DNA of 8,920 nt from DATACZ01 sp036258795 (GCA_036258795.1 DATACZ010000188.1:1-8920), one strand, 5' to 3'. Positions 1-6,423 are shown, counted from the stretch's first letter. Program-made: numbers and translations. The notes: generated by a model not told the origin, from the letters alone.

Positions 1-2
1 AC

Positions 3-674
3 GACGGTTCGGGAGGGACTCCCATACCACCGGATGGAGCAGTCCTGTCCGGTCATGGATCGGGGGCGAATTCGCTTAGGGCGTTGTGGGAACGGTCAAA
101 GGCCAGCCTGCTAGGCCAGCGTGCGCTGTTCCAGCTGGAGATGTCGCCTCCGGTACTCGAAAGCATCGGGGGAAGTCCCATCCTGTTGCGAGGGGGACGA
201 GCTTCGGTGGTGGACGACGGATCGGATCTAGTCACGAGCCGCCATCCTCGGACCATAGTGGGGTGGAACCGAGAGGAGAGTCTCCTTGTCGCCGTCGACG
301 GCCGCCAGCCCGGCTACAGCGTCGGGTTGACGCTCCGGGAGGCGGCAGAACTCCTTGCTCGCCTAGGCGCCACCGAGGGCATCAATCTCGATGGAGGAGG
401 GTCCACGACCTTGGCCATCGGGGGAACGGTGGTGAACCGACCGAGCGATCGCCTGGTCCTCAGGGCTGGCAGGGAAGAGGTCGTCGCCCAGCCTGGGCCC
501 AATGACACCGTGGTGGGGCCAGTCGAGCGGCCTGTTGCAGATGCTTTGGTGGTGGTGCCCACCTCTCCGCTTTCGGTTCTGGAGGATCTGCTTGGGCCGA
601 ATTTGCTGAGCCCCCCGCCGGGCGTACGGGCACCAGGTTCGAGGGACGATCCCGCCTCCAAGGCGTCTTCTTGA
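3..674 (+). CDS. Phosphodiester glycosidase family protein (NAGPA-like), 5' partial
   Basis: This is the C-terminal 223 residues of a phosphodiester glycosidase (NAGPA/uncovering-enzyme superfamily, PF09992), cut by the left window edge. The frame is open from base 3, so the TTG at 84 is probably internal rather than the start. Visible residues 9-22 (IPPDGAVLSGHGSG) match the conserved strand before the family's core. HPRT (81-84), VDGR (98-101) and NLDGGGSTTLA (128-138) are the family's signature motifs, the last giving the Asp/Gly-rich active-site loop, and VVNRPSD (143-149) follows. After about residue 165 the sequence becomes Pro/Gly-rich and low in pattern, probably a disordered tail. 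Bacterial members are usually exported and act on the cell surface or on exopolysaccharide; the signal peptide would lie outside the window. The substrate cannot be read from the sequence. Family assignment is firm. Confidence 0.9.
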   Translation, partial: DGSGGTPIPPDGAVLSGHGSGANSLRALWERSKASLLGQRALFQLEMSPPVLESIGGSPILLRGGRASVVDDGSDLVTSRHPRTIVGWNREESLLVAVDGRQPGYSVGLTLREAAELLARLGATEGINLDGGGSTTLAIGGTVVNRPSDRLVLRAGREEVVAQPGPNDTVVGPVERPVADALVVVPTSPLSVLEDLLGPNLLSPPPGVRAPGSRDDPASKASS

Positions 675-830
675 GGTCTAACTCAGGACTTTCATCGGCT
701 GCGATCCGGTGCCCCATTGGCTTAGAGGTTTAAGATCAGTGTGCAGCCAGGGCAATCAGCGCCGCTTTTCCTTTGATCTGACAGGAGAACCGTCGCTCTT
801 TCTGCCGGAGGCTTGAACCACAAGTTGCGA

Positions 831-836
831 AAGGAG
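831..836 (+). promoter_or_regulatory. Shine-Dalgarno site that decides the start at 846
   Basis: AAGGAG sits 9 bases before the ATG at 846. The longer frame starting with TTG at 813 has no comparable site, so this fixes the start of the membrane protein. Confidence 0.7.
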
Positions 837-845
837 CCATTCCCG

Positions 846-1568
846 ATGCCGGACGACATGGAACCCGAAGTGAGAAGGTCTGGGAGTGAGGCCTCCACAG
901 AACCGCCTTCGCAACCGGTTAAAGGGGGCCGCAGAAGCGCTTCGCGATCTGGCGGTCGAAAGCGCTCGGGGACCAAGGAAGCACCCCAGCGCCCTGGCCG
1001 GGGAGGAGCCGCCGCAATAATTGCCGGGGTGGCCATCATCGCCCCCATCTTGATCGGTGAGCTCACGCCGAGAGACCCTTTCTTGCTGATGCCTCTATCG
1101 CTAGTGATCCTCATCTTCGGACTGGCGGGCTTGAGGGCCGCTCAGGGTGGAGCGGATGGAGCTTTGGGCAGGATTGGCTTCCTCGTCGCATCGCTCGGAG
1201 CACTTTTCCTGGCGGCCGTTCTGGCTCTCATGAGGTACAGGGAGTTAGTACTCAATACCCGGCTCAACAATGCCGTGTCGCTCGTGTCGACTGGGTTCCT
1301 CATTCTCTTGATTGGCATCCTGATCTTTGGCCTCGCCATGGTTAGGGCAGGAAAGCTAAATCGGATCGCGGCACTAGCGCTTCTTTTGAGCATTCCCGCC
1401 GGGCTGGCCATCGACAGATTCGCCATGCTGACGGAACCTGGGATAAGGCTCCTGCCGGGTTTTCGGATGGGAGTTAAGTTCTTCGGCTTGGCCCTGATCT
1501 GGATCGGCTACTCCATCTTCTCCCGCCCGGCACGAGGAGGATCTCAGGCCCGCCCCGTAACCTCTTAA
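846..1568 (+). CDS. Polytopic membrane protein of unknown function (six predicted helices)
   Basis: I do not recognise this 240-residue protein. The frame is open back to a TTG at 813, but the ATG at 846 has AAGGAG at 831-836 with a 9-base spacer, so I take 846. Residues 1-54 are hydrophilic, rich in Arg/Lys/Ser/Gly/Pro, and look disordered and probably cytoplasmic. Six hydrophobic segments follow, at about 55-71, 78-97, 108-128, 146-167, 173-190 and 207-226. The loops are short, with RYRELVLNTRLNN between helices 3 and 4 the longest charged one, and the C-terminal tail is basic (SRPARGGSQARPVTS). No catalytic or transporter motif is visible. It stands alone between the glycosidase gene and the tRNA, with 171 bp upstream that may hold its promoter. 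The reading frame is convincing; the function is unknown. Confidence 0.82.
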   Translation: MPDDMEPEVRRSGSEASTEPPSQPVKGGRRSASRSGGRKRSGTKEAPQRPGRGGAAAIIAGVAIIAPILIGELTPRDPFLLMPLSLVILIFGLAGLRAAQGGADGALGRIGFLVASLGALFLAAVLALMRYRELVLNTRLNNAVSLVSTGFLILLIGILIFGLAMVRAGKLNRIAALALLLSIPAGLAIDRFAMLTEPGIRLLPGFRMGVKFFGLALIWIGYSIFSRPARGGSQARPVTS

Positions 1569-1606
1569 CCGGGTCCTTCACCAGGTGAGAAACCGGTGAG
1601 GGAGAG

Positions 1607-1612
1607 TAGAGT
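1607..1612 (+). promoter_or_regulatory. Possible -10 element of the tRNA-Val gene
   Basis: TAGAGT fits the TAnnnT pattern of a primary-sigma -10 box. It would start transcription near 1619, a few bases before the mature tRNA at 1622. No good -35 is seen at the usual distance, so this is only a suggestion. Confidence 0.25.
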
Positions 1613-1621
1613 GAAAAGGCC

Positions 1622-1696
1622 GGGCGCATAGCTCAGGGGGAGAGCGCTTCCTTGACACGGAAGAGGTCCGAGGTTCAAATCCTCGTGCGCCCACCA
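1622..1696 (+). tRNA. tRNA-Val (anticodon GAC), CCA encoded
   Basis: The full cloverleaf can be drawn by hand. The acceptor stem pairs GGGCGCA (1622-1628) with TGCGCCC (1686-1692). The D stem is GCTC/GAGC around the loop AGGGGGA. The anticodon stem is CTTCC/GGAAG (1647-1651 and 1659-1663) around the loop TTGACAC, which gives anticodon GAC at 1654-1656 and reads GUC and GUU valine codons. The T stem is CGAGG/CCTCG around TTCAAAT. The discriminator is A1693, followed by a genomically encoded CCA (1694-1696). The variable loop has five bases. I see no copy of the tRNA 3' end elsewhere in the window, so there is no sign of an integrated element using it as an attachment site. Confidence 0.96.
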
Positions 1697-1758
1697 ATGC
1701 TAGCTCTCCGGCCTGGCTTGCTGGGGTCGGCACTAAACTGGCTACGCGGTGACGTGAC

Positions 1759-2571
1759 GTGAGGAAACCACTCGGCGAGTTCGATCCCAAAGTGACTTAC
1801 GACGCCGCAGCCCGGGACTACGAGGACGCATCCCGCGACTATTGGCAGTTTCTCTCCGTCAGGACCGTGGACCGCTTACGCCTGCGGCCTGGCGAAAGTG
1901 TTCTGGACGCGGCCTGTGGCACCGGACCCGCATTGATACCAGCGGCCAAGGCCGTCGGACCGGGCGGGTCGGTGATAGGCGTGGATTACGCCGGCCAGAT
2001 GCTTGCAATCGCTCGGGACAAGGTCTCTCAGTCAGGCTTGAGCAACATCAAGTTAGTGGCGGGGGATATGACCTCGCTCGACTATCCAGAGGAATCCTTC
2101 GACACCGTAATGAGCGTCCTTGGAATCTTCTTCGCCGACGACATGCCGGAGACAGTCCGATCCTTCTGGAGAATGGTGCGACCCGGAGGCCGGCTGGGGA
2201 TAACGGTGTTGGGACGCAAGTTTTTCGACCCCATGCGCGACGTCTTTGTGGAAGCCGTCGGGAAAGAACGGCCTGATCTCGAGGTAGTACAGCCCTGGCG
2301 ACGCACCGAAGACTTCGACACATTCCAGAGGGTCTTCGTGGACGCCGGGCTTGAAGACGTGACCATCTACAGCGAAGTCGAGCGGTTACCGCTTGCCGAA
2401 CCGGATGACTGGTGGCGAATCGTCCTTGGAACCGGGCTTAGGCGTACCGCCACGCAGCTGGATCCCGAGGCTTCAGACAGAGTACGTGATGCCTGCCTAA
2501 GCTTCATCCGCGAGAACGACGTCAAGGAGCTTCTACTCGACGCACATTATGCGATTGCAGAAAAGCACTAA
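1759..2571 (+). CDS. Class I SAM-dependent methyltransferase (UbiE/Methyltransf_11 type)
   Basis: This 270-residue protein has the Rossmann-fold methyltransferase motifs in order. VLDAACGTGPALI (48-60) is motif I, which binds S-adenosylmethionine. GVDYAGQML (74-82) carries the acidic residue for the ribose. AGDMTSLDYPEESFDTV (101-117) is motif II, and RMVRPGGRLGITVLG (138-152) is motif III. The N-terminal FDPKVTYDAAARDYEDASRDYW segment resembles the cap of UbiE-like small-molecule methyltransferases. The substrate is not evident. The start is GTG at 1759, because an in-frame TGA at 1750 blocks anything longer; no Shine-Dalgarno sequence is visible, so translation may use a very short leader. 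The oxidoreductase gene starts 39 bp after its stop, and the two are probably co-transcribed. The superfamily is certain, the reaction unknown. Confidence 0.93.
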   Translation: MRKPLGEFDPKVTYDAAARDYEDASRDYWQFLSVRTVDRLRLRPGESVLDAACGTGPALIPAAKAVGPGGSVIGVDYAGQMLAIARDKVSQSGLSNIKLVAGDMTSLDYPEESFDTVMSVLGIFFADDMPETVRSFWRMVRPGGRLGITVLGRKFFDPMRDVFVEAVGKERPDLEVVQPWRRTEDFDTFQRVFVDAGLEDVTIYSEVERLPLAEPDDWWRIVLGTGLRRTATQLDPEASDRVRDACLSFIRENDVKELLLDAHYAIAEKH

Positions 2572-2610
2572 GGGTGGGTTGTACAAAAGGACTGGAAGGA
2601 CCCTAAAGAC

Positions 2611-3291
2611 ATGAAATTTGCCGTGTTGGGAACTGGCAGGGTGGGCTCGACCATCGCTTCGAAGCTGATTGAGCTTGGTCATGAGGTCATGATGGGCTCT
2701 CGGGATCCCAACAACGACAATGCCCGCTCCTGGGCGGAGGGTGCAGGAACAAGTGCTCATCACGGTAGCTTCGAGGATGCGGCACGCTTCGGGGAGATCG
2801 TGTTCAACTGCACCGCAGGCTCAGCTTCGCTGGAGGCACTTCAGGCGGCGGGGGCTGCGAACCTGAACGGGAAGTTGCTCGTCGACCTGGCAAACCCCCT
2901 GGACTCGTCGAAGGGCATGCCTCCGAGCCTGACCGTGTGCAACGAGGACAGTCTCGGAGAGCAGATCCAGAGAGCTTTTCCCGATGTCAAAGTGGTCAAG
3001 ACGCTCAACACTGTGACTCACGTGCTGATGGTGAACCCGTCCTTGGTGCCCGGCGACCACAACCTTTTCATCAGCGGTAACGATGCCGACGCAAAGCGGA
3101 AGGTGGTCGAGCTCTTGTCGAGCTTTGGCTGGCCGGAGGCCAATGTGATCGATCTTGGAGATATCTCGACCGCCCGTGGGCCCGAGATGTACCTGCCCCT
3201 GTGGCTCCGGCTGCTGATGCAGAGCAACTTCGATCCACACTTCAACATCCAGGTGCAGCGTGGGGCTGCTCCTGCCGATAGTAGCCCCTGA
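2611..3291 (+). CDS. NADP-binding oxidoreductase of the F420-dependent NADP reductase family
   Basis: The 226-residue product begins with a Rossmann fold: VLGTGRVGSTIA (5-16) is the dinucleotide loop, and SRDP (30-33) at the end of the second strand is the usual site contacting the NADP 2'-phosphate. IVFNCTAG (63-70), LLVDLANPLD (89-98) and KVVKTLNTV (127-135) match the core of the F420-type NADP oxidoreductase family (PF03807). Length fits the short Fno-like members. In true Fno the enzyme moves hydride between F420 and NADP; many homologues act on other substrates, and the F420 pocket cannot be judged here. Residues 149-203 (HNLFISGNDADAK onward) form the family's C-terminal helical part. 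The ATG at 2611 has AAGGA at 2596-2600, with a rather long 10-base spacer. It follows the methyltransferase gene closely and is probably in the same operon. Confidence 0.9.
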   Translation: MKFAVLGTGRVGSTIASKLIELGHEVMMGSRDPNNDNARSWAEGAGTSAHHGSFEDAARFGEIVFNCTAGSASLEALQAAGAANLNGKLLVDLANPLDSSKGMPPSLTVCNEDSLGEQIQRAFPDVKVVKTLNTVTHVLMVNPSLVPGDHNLFISGNDADAKRKVVELLSSFGWPEANVIDLGDISTARGPEMYLPLWLRLLMQSNFDPHFNIQVQRGAAPADSSP

Positions 3292-3359
3292 CATAACGAT
3301 CGCCAGCGCACGGCTCCCCGTCTAATGGCCGACCTAGATCTAAAACCTGGGGCGCCCTG

Positions 3360-4190
3360 ATGCTGCCCATCGACAAGCAGGTCATCCTCATCACCGGCTC
3401 GACCGACGGACACGGCCGCCGGTTAGCTCGTGATCTGGCCGCACACGGTGCAACCGTCCTGTTGCACGGGCGCAATCTGGAGCGTGGTGAACGCGCACTC
3501 GAAGAGTTACGAGCCGTCAATGGAGCCGTCCCGCACCGTTTTTACCCGGCCGACTTTAGTGCGCTGGAGGCCGTGCGGGATCTGGCGCAGAGGGTCGAGG
3601 CGGAGCAGGAGCGCTTGGACGCCTTGGTCAACAACGCGGGGATAGGAGTAGGTGGACCCGGCTCGGGGCGCGAGCTCAGCCGAGACGGCTATGAGCTGCG
3701 CTTTCAGGTCAACTACCTAGCAGGCTTCCTGCTTACGACTCTGCTACTGCCTCTCCTGCGTCGCTCAGCGCCGGCACGCGTGGTGAATGTGGCTTCGGCC
3801 GGTCAGGCAGGGCTGGATTTCGACAACCTCATGCTCGATCGGGGCTACGAGGGCTGGCGGGCCTACCGCCAGAGCAAGCTGGCGCAGATCATGTTCACCT
3901 TCCAGCTTGCAGAGCGCCTGGAAGGCTCTGGGGTAACGGTCAACGCCCTTCATCCGGCAACCTTCATGGATACCAAGATGGTGCGGGAGATTGGTGTTCC
4001 GATAACGAGCGTGGAACAGGGAGCTGAGGCGACCTTCCACCTCGTAACGGCCTCGGAACTTAAAGGAGTAACGGGAAAGTACTTCGATGGGGTTAGGCCC
4101 GCTCGCGCTCACGCGCAGGCGTACGACCCGGGCGCCCGCCGGCAGCTGTGGAGCATTAGCGAGGAACTATGCCGGTTACCCAATCTGTGA
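3360..4190 (+). CDS. Short-chain dehydrogenase/reductase (retinol-dehydrogenase-like)
   Basis: This 276-residue classical SDR has the cofactor loop TGSTDGHG (12-19), the Asp of the adenine pocket in PADF (64-67), NNAG (91-94), the catalytic Asn118 in VNYL, Ser146 in NVASAGQ, and YRQSK with Tyr169 and Lys173. The complete Asn-Ser-Tyr-Lys tetrad is therefore present. HGRN (36-39), with Arg after the second strand, suggests NADP(H). Overall pattern (RDGYELRFQVNYLAGF, SKLAQIMFTFQLAERL) resembles the RDH11-14/WW-oxidoreductase-like branch, which acts on retinoids, alcohols or ketones; the substrate is unknown. Small departures are His18 in place of the usual Ile/Leu in the Gly loop and HPA (198-200) in place of HPG. 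The ATG at 3360 has only a weak purine stretch upstream. The last 35 bp overlap the convergent hydrolase gene. Confidence 0.93.
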   Translation: MLPIDKQVILITGSTDGHGRRLARDLAAHGATVLLHGRNLERGERALEELRAVNGAVPHRFYPADFSALEAVRDLAQRVEAEQERLDALVNNAGIGVGGPGSGRELSRDGYELRFQVNYLAGFLLTTLLLPLLRRSAPARVVNVASAGQAGLDFDNLMLDRGYEGWRAYRQSKLAQIMFTFQLAERLEGSGVTVNALHPATFMDTKMVREIGVPITSVEQGAEATFHLVTASELKGVTGKYFDGVRPARAHAQAYDPGARRQLWSISEELCRLPNL

Positions 4191-5160
4191 TGGCCTGGAA
4201 GCGGTCTGGGGTTAGGTCGTGGCTGCCCTCGAACCGAAGGTGCTCCAGAGCGTCGTCGGCCCCCTTCGCCGCGTATCCCCAACGGCCACCTGCCTCCACG
4301 TCGGGCGCGTCCACTGAATAGGGATCCTCCGTGGCAGAGACGAGGAGTAACGGTCTAGGAGCTATGCAGGCTACGAGATCCTGGATGTCCCAATGCTTCA
4401 CGAAGCCTGGAATGACCCCGGCCTCTTCGATGCCCGTGTCGCTGGCCATCTTGGTGGCATAGGTAGATGCCGCGCCGCTGGAGCATGCGAAGCGGAGCCG
4501 CACGTCGAGGGCTGCATGGAACAAAACGGTATTGCCGCCGTAAGAGTGGCCGATGATGCCGATTTGGCTGGGATCAACCTCATCCAGAGCTGCCAGCAAA
4601 GATACGCCGGAGGCGGAGTCCACGAGGACCTTGCGCATCAGAAGATCGCCCAAAAGCAAACGATAGGCCATCTCGTTGTAGTGCTGGAGCCAGTCGGTCC
4701 CCGACTTGGGATCCCGCTGGAGTCCCCTCATCTGGCGCCGGCGGTCCTCGAAGCAGATGGAGTCGGGCGCAAGCACCACCAACCCGCTTCTTGCCAGGGA
4801 GGGACCGAATGCCTGAAGCGGGTTGCCGGCCAGGCCGCAGACCTCGCTCTTGCCGAGGTGCCGTTCCCCGTTGTGCTGGTGGTGAGCGATCACGGCTGGA
4901 AATGGCCCTGTACCGGCAGGCATGAGCAGGTAAGCGGGGATTGTGTCGCCGTCTGGCGCGCCGAAGCCGATGGACAGGCGTCTATAACCGTCCGCCCGAA
5001 CTGTCTCGTGTATCCGCACGGTGGGTCTCCGGTCCGGAATCGAGAACTGGAGGAAGGCTCCTATGTCGGTGCGCAGGGTCTCTGGGTCGGTCGCTCTACC
5101 CCCAAATGGTGGTTCCACGGCAGCAGTGTAAGCGGCTCGATGCTCCCAAGAGCGAGACAA
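4156..5160 (-). CDS. Alpha/beta hydrolase, dienelactone-hydrolase/acetyl-esterase-like
   Basis: The 334-residue product is an alpha/beta hydrolase resembling the Abhydrolase_7/AXE1 group. Residues 75-136 (PAYLLMP, PFPAVIAHHQH, LARSGLVVLAPDS) form the early strands and the oxyanion region, and ICFEDRR (135-141) is typical of this branch. The nucleophile elbow GHSYGG (204-209) supplies Ser206. His314 in EGSHDLT closes the triad, and the acid is one of Asp279, Asp284 or Asp287 after LLLVSATEDPYS (271-282). There is no signal peptide, so a cytoplasmic carboxyl-esterase is expected; the substrate is unknown. The start is TTG at 5160, with AAGGA on the minus strand (5166-5170) and a 5-base spacer. 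Its 3' end overlaps the convergent dehydrogenase by 35 bp, and its start is 13 bp from the divergent protease gene. Confidence 0.9.
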   Translation of the reverse strand: MSRSWEHRAAYTAAVEPPFGGRATDPETLRTDIGAFLQFSIPDRRPTVRIHETVRADGYRRLSIGFGAPDGDTIPAYLLMPAGTGPFPAVIAHHQHNGERHLGKSEVCGLAGNPLQAFGPSLARSGLVVLAPDSICFEDRRRQMRGLQRDPKSGTDWLQHYNEMAYRLLLGDLLMRKVLVDSASGVSLLAALDEVDPSQIGIIGHSYGGNTVLFHAALDVRLRFACSSGAASTYATKMASDTGIEEAGVIPGFVKHWDIQDLVACIAPRPLLLVSATEDPYSVDAPDVEAGGRWGYAAKGADDALEHLRFEGSHDLTPDRFQAITDWVTGIVPR

Positions 5161-5173
5161 ACCGGTCCTTATC

Positions 5174-5875
5174 GTGCGTGATCACCTGGGGGCGGCAATG
5201 GGCCTCGCCGTGGCGCTCATTGCCTACAACAACCTGCTCAACCTGTGGCGGCCATTTCAACGGTTCTACGTCCCGATCAATCTGTGCGCTGCCGCAGGGG
5301 TCATCGGCCTTGCTTTGGGGCTGCTGAACTTAACGGTTGAGGAGCTTGGCCTCATGGGAGACACCCTCTCGGAGGCGGCGAGGTTTGCCCTGGCGGGATT
5401 GATCATCACCGGCCCCCTTTATGTCGCACTGCTGTCGCCCAGGTGGGCGAAGCTAATTGCGGACCGGCGTCTGGAGGACAGCTCCCGCTTAGAGATGCTC
5501 TATCGCATTTTCATCCGGATTCCGATAGGTACCGTCCTGCTCGAGGAGGTGGCCTTTCGTGGAGTGTTGTTTGTGCTTCTTGTTGAGTATGGAACCCTCA
5601 CGGCCGCCCTCATCTCCAGCGTTGCGTTTGCCCTGTGGCATGTTGTTCCAACGCTAGCTGCGGCAAGAGTCAACCGGATATTGAATGGCTTCGGGCCATG
5701 GCGTGCGATGACTGGTGGCGTACTGGTGACCTTTGGCATCGGCATGATCTTGGTCTGGCTTCGCCTTCAGACCGGCGGGTTGGGCGCGCCGTTTGGCATT
5801 CACGCGGCTGTGAACTCCTCGGCCGCCCTGGCGGGATTTCTTGCACTCCGAAAGTCGGGGGCAGGTAGGATTTGA
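5174..5875 (+). CDS. CPBP family intramembrane glutamic endopeptidase (Abi/CAAX-like)
   Basis: This 233-residue, multi-helix protein carries the three CPBP motifs. EEVAFRG (124-130) gives the EExxxR signature with Glu124, Glu125 and Arg129. FALWH (152-156) supplies the FxxxH histidine, and HAAVN (210-214) the HxxxN pair. Hydrophobic segments run about 7-24, 34-51, 68-87, 112-122, 130-158, 181-197 and 210-226. Relatives cleave prenylated or other membrane substrates, and in bacteria some protect against self-produced bacteriocins; the substrate here is unknown. The start is uncertain. GTG at 5174 has no ribosome site, while ATG at 5198 (residue 9) has a GGGGG run 5 bases upstream and would leave more room for the divergent hydrolase. 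The micro-protein gene follows within 75 bp on the same strand. Confidence 0.92.
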   Translation: MRDHLGAAMGLAVALIAYNNLLNLWRPFQRFYVPINLCAAAGVIGLALGLLNLTVEELGLMGDTLSEAARFALAGLIITGPLYVALLSPRWAKLIADRRLEDSSRLEMLYRIFIRIPIGTVLLEEVAFRGVLFVLLVEYGTLTAALISSVAFALWHVVPTLAAARVNRILNGFGPWRAMTGGVLVTFGIGMILVWLRLQTGGLGAPFGIHAAVNSSAALAGFLALRKSGAGRI

Positions 5876-5937
5876 AAATCGCGTTCGGAGAGGAGAACCA
5901 CCGTGGCGCCACGCACTAGGTTCGCCTGGAATAGGAC

Positions 5938-5943
5938 AGGAGG
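5938..5943 (+). promoter_or_regulatory. Strong Shine-Dalgarno site inside the longer micro-protein frame
   Basis: AGGAGG lies 7 bases before TTG 5951. It competes with GAGGAG at 5890-5895, which serves GTG 5903 in the same frame, so the gene may have two starts. Confidence 0.55.
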
Positions 5944-5950
5944 CAATACG

Positions 5951-6082
5951 TTGCCTATTCGCAGGATCTTGCTCGCTATCGCGGCACTGTTGTTCTTCTT
6001 GGCCGCGATGGGAACCACGCTAGGAACGTTGCAGCTCATCCCTCTGGGACTGTTTTTCCTAGCGCTCGCGTTCCTGCTCTAA
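5951..6082 (+). CDS. Two-helix membrane micro-protein (43 or 59 aa)
   Basis: This short gene encodes a small hydrophobic protein. From TTG 5951 it is 43 residues, PIRR followed by two helices (about 5-21 and 29-43) with a MGTTLG turn, ending LALAFLL at the stop. The site AGGAGG (5938-5943) is an ideal ribosome site 7 bases before this TTG. A longer 59-residue form from GTG 5903, with GAGGAG at 5890-5895 and also a 7-base spacer, adds a basic N-terminus (APRTRFAWNRTGGN). I prefer 5951 because the short form resembles the very common roughly 45-residue two-helix proteins of actinobacteria as I remember them; that is recall, not a search. It follows the CPBP protease and is probably in the same transcript. 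Function unknown. Confidence 0.68.
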   Translation: MPIRRILLAIAALLFFLAAMGTTLGTLQLIPLGLFFLALAFLL

Positions 6083-6095
6083 GAAATCTCGGAAT

Positions 6096-6119
6096 GCCAC
6101 TGCAGCGAAGCGCAGTGGC
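6096..6119. terminator. Hairpin between convergent genes, possible bidirectional terminator
   Basis: GCCACTGC (6096-6103) pairs with GCAGTGGC (6112-6119). Two inner G-C pairs, a bulged A and a GAA loop extend the stem. It sits in the 52-bp gap between the micro-protein stop (+) and the zinc-ribbon stop (-), where a shared terminator is expected. Neither strand has a proper T-run, so termination efficiency is doubtful. Confidence 0.42.
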
Positions 6120-6134
6120 CGCTGAAGACCCGCT

Positions 6135-6308
6135 CTAGGACCTGCTGTGCTGGGAGGCAGGTGCTCCCGCTCTTGCGCCGTGCCTCAGGCAGTTGCCTTC
6201 GTTGCTAAAGGGGGTCATCTCTTCCCCGCAGCGGGGGCAGAGCTCGGGCTCGCCCTCATCGGCAGCGTCGAGGACGATCATGCAGGTCTCGCATTGCCAA
6301 TTAGCCAC
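6135..6308 (-). CDS. Rubredoxin-like zinc-ribbon micro-protein (copy 1, 57 aa)
   Basis: The protein has two cysteine knuckles, CETC (6-9) and CPRCG (24-28), spaced C-x2-C-x14-C-x2-C. The stretch DEGEPELCPRCG resembles the rubredoxin-like C-terminal domain of rubrerythrins and other small zinc ribbons, so it should bind one Zn or Fe. A fifth cysteine (Cys40) and several His residues follow in a short, non-conserved tail. The start is GTG at 6308, set by AAGGAGG on the minus strand (6313-6319); the frame runs further upstream but that part has no matching site. It is a paralogue of the gene just upstream: 23 of the first 34 residues are identical. A terminator separates them, so this copy probably has its own promoter. 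The role is unknown; electron transfer or a structural/regulatory zinc knuckle are both possible. Confidence 0.82.
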   Translation of the reverse strand: MANWQCETCMIVLDAADEGEPELCPRCGEEMTPFSNEGNCLRHGARAGAPASQHSRS

Positions 6309-6333
6309 AGAACCTCCTTGGTCGAGTCGGACC

Positions 6334-6356
6334 GATCGTCGATTAGTTCTTACCCA
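6334..6356 (-). promoter_or_regulatory. Leader motif upstream of zinc-ribbon copy 1
   Basis: On the minus strand this 23-base stretch starts TGGGTAA and ends GATC. It resembles the stretch in front of copy 2. TGGGTAA ends 41 bases before the start codon. GGGTAA looks like the -10 of stress-type (SigB/SigF-like) promoters, but no clear GTTT -35 stands at the right distance, and the similarity may simply reflect duplication. Confidence 0.28.
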
Positions 6357-6369
6357 TCCAACCATGGGC

Positions 6370-6402
6370 AAAAAACTACGTGGGGAGCGCTCAGCTCCCC
6401 AC
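6370..6402 (-). terminator. Intrinsic terminator of zinc-ribbon copy 2
   Basis: GTGGGGAGC and GCTCCCCAC (6380-6388 and 6394-6402) form a perfect 9-bp stem with a 5-base loop. On the minus strand it is followed, after four bases, by a run of six T (6375-6370). It lies 21 bp beyond the stop of copy 2 and before the start of copy 1. Confidence 0.85.
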
Positions 6403-6423
6403 AAGGCGAATGAGACTTCGTCG

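Noticed and set aside
84..674. TTG 84 as the true start of the glycosidase
   Set aside because: The frame is open to the window edge and the upstream codons encode the family motif IPPDGAVLSGHG, so the gene begins outside the window.
1622..1758. tRNA-Val as an integration site of a mobile element
   Set aside because: There is no repeated tRNA 3' end, no integrase, and no change in sequence character on either side.
4393..5181. Long plus-strand open frame of 262 codons
   Set aside because: It is antisense to the hydrolase, whose catalytic motifs are clear; its translation shows no family pattern.
5174..6082. CPBP protease plus micro-protein as a bacteriocin production/immunity pair
   Set aside because: The micro-protein is a plain two-helix membrane protein with no leader peptide or double-glycine site, and no transporter or modification gene is near.
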